Of a stretch of 64,000 bases of DNA, positions 24,001-33,800 are shown one piece after another. The translations under genes were made by a program, and so were the position numbers. The stretch is from the NCBI GenBank assembly GCA_029948255.1, contig JALIZF010001477.1, positions 124,001-188,000 of the forward strand. The letters are read 5' to 3'. The notes under the pieces were generated by a model. The model saw only the letters and a list, made by a program, of their open reading frames with translations. It searched no databases and was not told the origin of the DNA. The DNA is from Telmatactis stephensoni. Lineage: Eukaryota > Cnidaria > Anthozoa > Actiniaria > Isophelliidae. Each line of letters begins with the position of its first letter. Within the stretch, counting starts at the first letter, position 1.

Positions 24001-27000
24001 TGACACATATTGTATCTGGACATTGTTGGAAATTGATGTAAATTCGATCTTTATGTAACGCGTCGCTGGGCAATTTAAGCCTCGCTAAAGCCTTCGTAAA
24101 TTATTCTCTTTGAAATAATGGAACATTAGAAAATTTCCATGTGATTTGAACATGTAAGCCACGATTGTCAAAACAACCAACTTGTTTTTCCAAGATGTTG
24201 TTTAAATGTAGATTTAAATTGAGTGCTAAAATTTATAAATAAAAACGTATTTTCTAGTCATTCTTTTGTATTTTTTTTTTTTTTTTTTTTACAGTCAATC
24301 AGTCTTTGAAGATTAATCTCAACCATATTTATCATTAAATCAATCTTTGCACAGCAAAAATGTCAGTAGAAATATTGTTGTAGTTTGTAGATGGATGGTA
24401 CATGTAAATCTGACTGGTTTCGTACCAGTCAGACATGACAAAATTGTCTGAAATCACACAAGGTGTTTTTCTTCTTCTTAGTGAATGGAAAAAATGGCCA
24501 GGAAGAAACCTGTGAAGACCTCGTTCGGGAATTTGAAGGCAATGGGTTATTTTCACAACTGTCACTTGAGGTAACACAAAATTCTAATGAAAACACTAAA
24601 CTCCAGCCTCTTTTCAAGTTAACCAGCAATTTTGTAACATAATGAATTCTATTTTGATAAAACTTTATACCATATTTAAGTTCTTGAAAGAGAGGATAAT
24701 GATAACATCATATTTTTCTCTTGATTGTGAAGTAAACTATGGTTTAGAGTTATCTTTTAAAATTTAAATATCTCAGTGGGGTGGAAAGGTTTTGAGCTGT
24801 TGGGTGCCCTGTGGGTTTGTATCAGATGTCTATTGGTTTTTATAGATAGTGCTTGATACATGTTTATTGGCTATTTTCTTGTTTTCTTTATATGTTGAAA
24901 AGACAAAAAGTATGTTATATAAACACTGATATCAAAACTTTGTGTTCAAAGTGACATGGATCAAGCCAAAGCAAAAATAAATCCTCATGGTTTTGTGCTG
25001 GTAATTTATTCAGATGTGTTTCTATGAAGCTTCTTTATGTCAACATCTTGTGCTTGTTTGCATAAAGAGAACTGACCAAATTACCAGAACAAAGCCAGCA
25101 GCCATTAAATCATGGGCTAATACTTCCATCACTTTGTAAGAGACAATATTTTTAATATTGGTATAAAATAGTTTTAGATAATGGTTTCGGGATCAGACTT
25201 GGTTAGAAATTTGTTCATTTTATTGCCCCTCTTGTAAGTAATAAAATACATAATTCCACTTAAGCTATGTCCACATCAATTTAGATAAATTTGAAATGAA
25301 TCTAGTAATTTCTAAGGTTAGGCCTTCTCTCCAAACTAAAATGACATATTTCTTTTGTTTAAGAAATTAAATGCTATTTTAGCGTGGATTGCAAAAACCA
25401 AGAAAACAAATTTGATTCTTAATGGTATCTAATAATTTTCTGTTGGGAAACATTAATATTTTTCTCATATTTCTGGATTAGTTCAATATGTAGACAGTCA
25501 AGATTCTCATTAAGTGCCAGCAACTGGCTAAAAAACTGCTACTTCAAATTTTAGCCAATTTTGAACCACCTCCTTTTTGGTGAACTTTTACATTCTAGCC
25601 ATCTACTCAAAAACTTAATGAGAACCCTAGTCACTAGAAAACAATTTTACATCAAAATATTATTATATAATTGTGACTTTTAATATTCTCTGACCTTGAT
25701 TTTTTCTAACTGCCAATTTGTGCAAATCAATGTCTGGTTTATTGAGTCAGCTATACACAGGTGATTGACAGATCAGAAATAATCCAACCAAATTAAAGTT
25801 AGATAAAATCATTAGTCATGGTGGCGTGATATATACTTTAAAAACAACATAGAACTTGAACAAACATATGACAACCTTCCTATGAATTGTGTGGTTTTAG
25901 AAAACACTCATATACACTATTTGAGAGAAATTTGAACTGTTTTCCTCCATTAGCAGACCTGTAACTTTGTTCCTCCAGTTTGATATTTTCTGACACCATA
26001 TTGAAAAGTGGCTATATTTTGGTTTTGTCATCTTACAAAGTGGTTTTGTTAATCTGTGACTTTTTACAAGTTGCCAGACAGAATGGAGCTAGTACTCATA
26101 CATGATCTTGTTGAAAGCCAGTTTGTGCTTTGATTGATATAGATTATGTGTTGTTAGTACCATTTGTTTTACTCGGCATCTTATAGTATGCAAAGATACA
26201 ATTTTGCATCATTTGTCATTTCATTTCCACTTTTATTTTCATCCTTTTCATGCTGATGGAAACTTAGAGGTAATATTTTGCTGCTTGTTTTCAACTCCCA
26301 GGAAAAATAACCCTCATCAGAATACTTGTTCCAGAAGTAAAGTTGTCTCTTATTTCTAGTTGGTCAAGCTGATTAGGTCTACCAATTAGCAAAGTATATA
26401 GACAAACGTCAACAACCACTAAAAAATTACTGTGTTGATTTTGTGAATCTGTTGTTTTTGTGATTTTGTGGTTTGCTTGATTTTATGGCAATATGCATGA
26501 ATCCAGGCAATCAGGACACATATAATAGAGAAAATACAACACATCTTATCTAAGGGCTCCTTCACATGAAGGTCAGTTGTCCCTGGTAGCAGGGATAACA
26601 CTTTTGTTTTGTCCCCCAGGGAAAAGAAAACAAAAGAGTTACCCGTGCTACCGCAGGAACAACTTGTCTTTATGTGAATGAGCCGTAAGGTGTGACTTAA
26701 ATAAGGTGTGAGCCTCTCTGTATAAATGCCACTTTTAGCTAAGACACATGTTATAGAGGAACATGAGCATTCTGAACCTTGACAACGCATGTCTTAAACT
26801 AAAAATGTCATTTACATGTATACAGTAACACTTGTGTCTCTTGGTAATTGAGGCACATCCATTTGGTCTCATATATGTTATATATGTTACATTTGAGTAT
26901 GTGTTTATTCATTTGATGGAATCACACAAGGCATTCATTGCTGTTACTGCATGCAGGTCCTCAGGAAACCAGCTTGGAGGCTGCCACACATGTTGAGAAA

Positions 27001-30000
27001 CTGTGTGAGGAAACTGCCACCCGAGGCACTTTTCTCACTGGGTACTCTTTTACCTGCTCTGTTTTTGGCCTTGTGTAGCCATTAAGATGCAAGGTCTCTG
27101 GTGAGAAATCATCTGAGCTAAGTGCTTCAGGTGGCAGTTTCCTCATGTAATTTCTCAACGTGTGTGGTGGGCTTAAAGGATCAATCAAAATACATAAAGG
27201 TGCAAATAAAGACAAACAGCTTTTTGGTGGGATTTTCACTGAAAAAGTGCAATCACAACAGTCTGCTTAGTAATATGTTGCTTGCACTTCTATGCTTATG
27301 TTAGGGTGAACCTAAGGCCTTATACTTTAATAACAAATGCTGAGTTTAATGGTTTCATTTTAAAAGTGCTTTAATGTGGTATTCAATTAGCCAAATACCA
27401 TAGTCTTTTTTCATTGGCAAGGGTGAACTGGTACAGAAGTGATTTGGTATGCACTGTAGATTGACATATTGATAAGACCGGAATGATTTTCCTTCTAATC
27501 TCATATTAATAACACTTTCTAGAGTGCCATATTTATTTCATCTTATAATTATATATATATTTCTAATTTCTCTTGATATATCAATCTTTTTTGTTTCACA
27601 GCTTACTTTTGTTAATCTTAAACCTCTAAGCTTAGCCGTCAAGGTTATAAACTTAAAATAATCTATAAGAAACTGAGATTAGTTTTTCTTGTCCTACACT
27701 TGAGCTCATTTCCTTTAGAAAGGATTGCAGGTCGTATATCAATATTTTAGGTCACTCAAGGCAAAAAAGTTATAGTATACGTTTTCCCTATTTTTATCAT
27801 GGATGGTTTTGTAAAACACTGTCTAGTTTATTGGTAAATGTAATTGCACAATCATGTATTGTAAATATGTACAGTAGTGTAGGGTCTTTATGCCACTTTA
27901 AAATATGGTGTCCTTGAAACTAATCTACAAAGCTGTGTATAAGATAGTCAATCAGTACCCTTAGGCTATATGCTGAAGTACCTTGGCAATGTGACAGCAT
28001 TTATACTTATAATTTGAAGTATAACTTGTAAACCACATGTACATTATTACTTGTCTGCAACTTACCAATAATCATCTCATAATTGAAGACAGCAATGTAA
28101 AAACACTAAGTGACCTGTGATCAAAACATTGAATTGAAAAAAATGTAGCTAGGAGGATTTAGAATTTGATTAGACATCAGTTACTTTACAGGGACATCTT
28201 CAATATGTTATTAGTAATGGTTCAAAATACTGTATTTGGCTGTACCTAGTGTTTATGTGTATTGTTTGGTTAAACGTGTATTGCTCGATCATAATTAATA
28301 ACAGTGACTAACAGTTGGTTTGTCACTGTTATTAACTGGACAGGACAGCTGGAGTATGTAATTCCAGAACAATGACGGGGTGGAGGCTGTCTTCATATAT
28401 TATGTTATAGCTAGATCAGTGTGCAGTTACTCAAGTGTACACCTGCACTGAGGTGGATATTGTTTTATCAATGCTTGGATTTCTATATCTGTGTAGAAGC
28501 TAACACAATTACGGCACTATTTTTAAACCACTTAAAAGCTTTTTCCTTCGGTACTTATTGTCATTTAGAAGCAAATATACTTAAGGTATATGCTAGTATG
28601 GTGAAATAACTAACTGGTATATTATAGTATTGGATATCTTAATCCTTTCCAGACCACTTGATGCAAACTCTTTTCATCTGATATTAAGCCTAATAAGCTC
28701 AAGGGATTAATTATCTGACCCTTCTCTTGTATAACAGCGCTGGAGGCTTGGGTTTTCAAGACAATTAGAGCTATAATTATCAGACAGACTGTCTGTCTTT
28801 ATCTAGCACGATATTTCACAAATTAGCAGTGTGCCTAGCAAATGTCTTCTTGCTATATATTAAAATTGCTAAGTGCTGCTCGCATAATTATCAGACAGAC
28901 TGCTGTCTTTATCGTTATTCTAGCACACAATTTAATAGACTCCCTTTTTATTAGTATTAGACAAGTATTTAATTATTTATTTCTCAACTGAGTGAGCCGA
29001 ATAAGTCTAATATATATTAAAACTTAAGTTACCTGCATGCAGACACCTCAAAACTAGCTTGCACTGTACTTAACTTATTATTTCATAAACTGTGATAAAT
29101 TGAAAGTTTAATGGCGTAGTTAACAAAAGGATGTACTCCATATAGCTTACCTTCTAGTTAATTCTTTGTTTTCATTGACAATATTTCTCGAAATTTTTCC
29201 TCTCAAAAGAAAGAGTTCAAGAACTGCGATTTTCAACTACCCGTCATGCATTGCGCGATGAGTGTTGATGATTTTTTGTTTGTCCATAGGCTTTGGATGG
29301 TTTTATTGTGGTTATTACACAAGAGGGACAGCTCTTCTACGTATCGGAAAACGTTCGGGATTTCCTCGGTTATTCACAGGTAATGTAGTTTTTTCTGCGG
29401 TTTTCGATTTTCTGCGGACTCTGACATTCAAACGCCATCCTCCAATGAGCTATTATCAGGTATTTTTAGATTTCTTAGCAAAACAGGAAAGTAATTACCA
29501 TAGCTGAAAAGAGCATGTTAAACTTAGCAAAAGAGTGAAGTTTGAAGGATATAAATTAAAAAACGAGAATATTAATTTTTGAAAAGTGTGAATTTTGTAT
29601 GAAAACCTTTGGTAGGCATCTCTTGGCCTACCAACGAATATTTTCATACAAAATTTCGATTTCTTTTAGAGTTTTTTAAGCTTACTTTATTGAATTAAAC
29701 TAATTCACAGTTTTACCAGTTTTGATGTGCTCTTTCCAACTGTGGTAATTATTCTTCTGTTCTGTGACTTTTGGCTCATTGACGTTTTTGCTTTTATCAA
29801 CCAAAAGGCTAAAAATCACTAATACGAAGAGTTAGTAATACCAAAATGAAAGTATAACTTTATATATCGTCTAAAGGCAAATTTTGTTTTGGTGGGCGGA
29901 AGCGAATAACCAAATTCCAACGGACTGTTTGAAGGTCAGAGTTCACAGAATATTGAAAACCGCAGTAAAGAAAGGATGATATAATCGAATTTTATGGCTT

Positions 30001-30797
30001 TTGTTGTCATTTTGAGTATGCGCTGAAAACATGGACTTGGCACGTGTCCTGATATTTCTCAAAACACGCAATCCCAAATCCATAAAAAGTGAACGTAAGC
30101 TAAGGAGGTCCATTTCTATTGACGTTTTCAAAACACAATTGCGAGAGATATGGGAGAGATCTTCATAGAAATTTGTTTGTTCCTAGTCTTTTCTTACGTG
30201 TTGCCAAAAAAATCGGAAATTGCCAAGTCATTGGGACTTAAGACGTGTAAGAACATGTTAAGCCAACTCAGTGCGTTTTCAGACGTATCAACAGACAATT
30301 CATTGCATGTCAACATCAACTGGCGCTCAGACTCCCACTAAGTGAAGTGTGGAGTTGTTCTTGACCCTATTGTTATTGAGTCGGGGGTTCTAGTGTTGCA
30401 ACTAATTCGCTTTCAATTCGTCCTTGAAAATAGAACCTATTTCGAATACGCCTATTCTAGACTTACCTTTGCAGTGTCAGCCGTCCCGAAACCCCCACCC
30501 CCATAAAAAGACTCATACATCGCGTAATGGTCGGCCATAGAGCACTTGGATCAAAATCAGTGCAAATAGGCCATTTGCACGATGGCGTCATTTTACTACA
30601 ACTACCAGAATGCTCTACGAATTTTTTTTCTTATTCAGATTTTTATTCCCATTTGAGAATAGTAGAGCAATTGGCACTAATTACTTTACAAAAGAAAGTG
30701 TGCAAAGCATTCTGGTAGTTGTAGTATATGACGCCATCATGCAAATGGCCTATTGAAAATGACTTGAAACTCAGTGAGACCTATGTGTACAGCACCA

Positions 30798-30889
<92 letters not shown>

Positions 30890-33800
30890 TCATTCATTCA
30901 TTCATTCAGGGTTAGTGCTAACCCTCCTTTGATCAACATTGCCCTGAGTTCCAATGCCTATTTTACTGACTAGCATTGTTTGTCTCGTCCAATAGGCTGC
31001 TGTCATACATCAAAGCATGTTTAAATTCCTACACATCGATGACCAAGACATAGTGAAGTTAAAACTGGCATGGCCTTACAGTATTTCTAAAGATAACAAG
31101 GTAAACTTCCTCCACGAAATCATTTTATTCGAATTAATGGGAACTGTTTACCGGCTTCAATCATTGAGCAATCAATGTATTGGGTTGCCTGTGTCAATGT
31201 CGATCGTTGTACAATCAATGAATCGAACAAATTTTCGTATTTGTGGGAACCTAAGGGAATGAAAGGTGCGGTCAATGTTACGCACCGAATTAATACAGCC
31301 AGTGAGGAACCGATGATAGACACCTGAGCCAATTACGGTACGGAGCAGTTACGATACGTTACAGTTACGGTACAGTACATTTTGGGCACGGTAGAGTTGC
31401 GGTACGGTACGTAGCGGTACACTTAGCGGGTATGGAACAGTTAGCATACAGCTGAGCCAGTACTCAGAATTATATATTAAGTACGTATACAGTTCAGTAC
31501 AGTTATGATATGAACTATTACGGTTCGGAACAGTTGTACGGTTGTGTACAGTGTACAGCACAGTTTACGGTACACTACATTTACGGTACGGAACAGTTAT
31601 GATCCTTTTTTACGTTTCGCACGGCAAAAACGGAAACAGCTAGCATAAACAACGAAAGAAAAACATGACTTTCTCCCCTTCCTCCAAAAGTAACGCTTGC
31701 TACGAAGGCTACACAGTGATCACTACTGTAAATTAGAATTGTAATTCATGGAATATACGTTGATCCATTGTAGGCTGAAACTGAGACATCTAGACGGAGA
31801 GACTCTCTGTCAGGGCGAACAGATAACGAAAAACCAGATGTCAGTGAAATGGAGAAGCTAAACCGATCGTTTACTTGTCGAATGAAGTGTACTCTAAACC
31901 ATGGTGGAGGCTTTTACAAGGTGGGTATCACATTACTCGTATTCAGTGTAAGAAAAGTGTCCATAATCGTCCATAATATAGTTGTGTGCTAGAACCAATA
32001 GAGTCAATTTCGTATGACTGGGAAAACGGCACGGTCACTGCACGGTACGGTTACGGCAGAATTTTCAAATGTTTTTATAGACATTACGGCACAGACACCG
32101 TCACGGTACGGCGCGGTAAGTTTCCCACTCATACGAAAACAACTGTATATACTTTCAGTTTGTAAATTTTGGCATATTTGATTGGATTTAAGTCGTCCAA
32201 TATTGACCCGTCGAACAGCAAACTTCAAGATTTTGTATAACTTGATGCGGTCTTTCTGGCTATATGGGTCTTATGTCGATTATCGTAATTTAGGGACTCG
32301 TACCCAGTACCCAGCTCGGACATGAAAGTCGACAATAAGTCCACACGCGTGCAAAACGTTATTCAAACCGAAAGTATAAACAATTATCTTAGTGTCTACT
32401 GTTCATCTCTGGTGAACTTGCAGCATTTTGTATACCTTATATAGCTGCCTTGAGTTTACACTATCACAGTTTTACTTGCACTCCGAGAAAACAGCGTGAA
32501 TTCATTCGGTAAACCACAGGTAGCCCAAGCTGTACAATTTTTGTATTTGAAAAATATTCAAGATTTATCCCTGATATAGGGTTTCACGAATCATCACATT
32601 TTGTAAAATTAGTAAATACAGCAAAAAATTTAACTCACAATGCTGCTAAGTTTGCATTTGGGAAATAGTAATATTCGTACTCGTATTTATAGAAACTTCG
32701 AGTTTTGTATTTTCATTCCAATATACTATACAACATTTTCATTCTAACACTATACTCAGGTTGATGTTATTTATTTACAGCTGTTTCGTTTATGTGGGCG
32801 ACTACGTGCGATTCAGACACGTAAGAGAGACAATGACGTCGTAGAATACGGACTGTTTGCAATTTGTTCTCCGGCACAGAATTTAACCAATGGTTCGTCG
32901 AGTTCGTCTGTTAAAAAAGAAGTTGCTATAACCGCGCAGAAAAGAATCGAAAGGACTTCAAGCGACCCTTTAGGAAGCAGGTAACAATTGTTTAAATTTA
33001 GGATTGTATTTGTGGGTGTTTCGAAAAGAATAAGAAACATACGTAAACTCAGTGTTGCATTTATCACATGGGTTTGAACTTGTCGTTGTCTTCTTTCTAA
33101 GACAAGCATTGCCAATGATCATTACCTTACTGGTCTGCGTATGCGGTTGATTATGCTTATGTCGCTTGTGAAGACCCAACCTCTTTAGCAGGCGTCTCCT
33201 CTTGGGCTTCCTGTCTCCTATGACCGAGAGGGAACTGAGGCTCCTTCAATTCTTGTTGGGGGCCAATTCCCCTCGGTCAGGTTGAATCCCATGAAGGGTT
33301 GCCTGCGGAGGAGGCTAGCGAAGAGCAAGCTTTATTGTATTCCCAAAAGAGGTCAGATAGAATTATTCAGTTAACAAGAGAGCGCCTTAGCAAACGTAAG
33401 GCAATGTTAAGCTTGATAATAAGCAGTTATTGGATGAGGTTGAGCAGGATATCGTTAATTATCAAGACCGAGGTCTGTGTTATCTGCCGAAGCCGTAGGC
33501 TGAGGGGGATAATACAGACTCCAGGTCTTGCATATAATTTATGATATCCTACGAAAACCGAATTCAATCACTGTTTTATTAAACATTTTGTACGAAACAT
33601 ATAAACAAGTACGTTTCTCGTGAGTAGTGAAATAGTGAAACAAAACTTTTTCATAATGGTGGCCGTCTTAGATTCCGGCTCCTCGAGCTCTTTTCACTCA
33701 GATAATGTTTTAGAGTTTTTACGCTCGCTTTTGTTGCTTTTTGGTGTTTTTTGAATCTTTATTTTCAGCAAGATGTGCCGTCATTTTGATACAAAAACCT

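Noticed and set aside
33180..33545. Hidden PAS-B exon in AHR intron 7
   Set aside because: No PAS-B strand pattern in any frame, and the flanking exons already join in phase.
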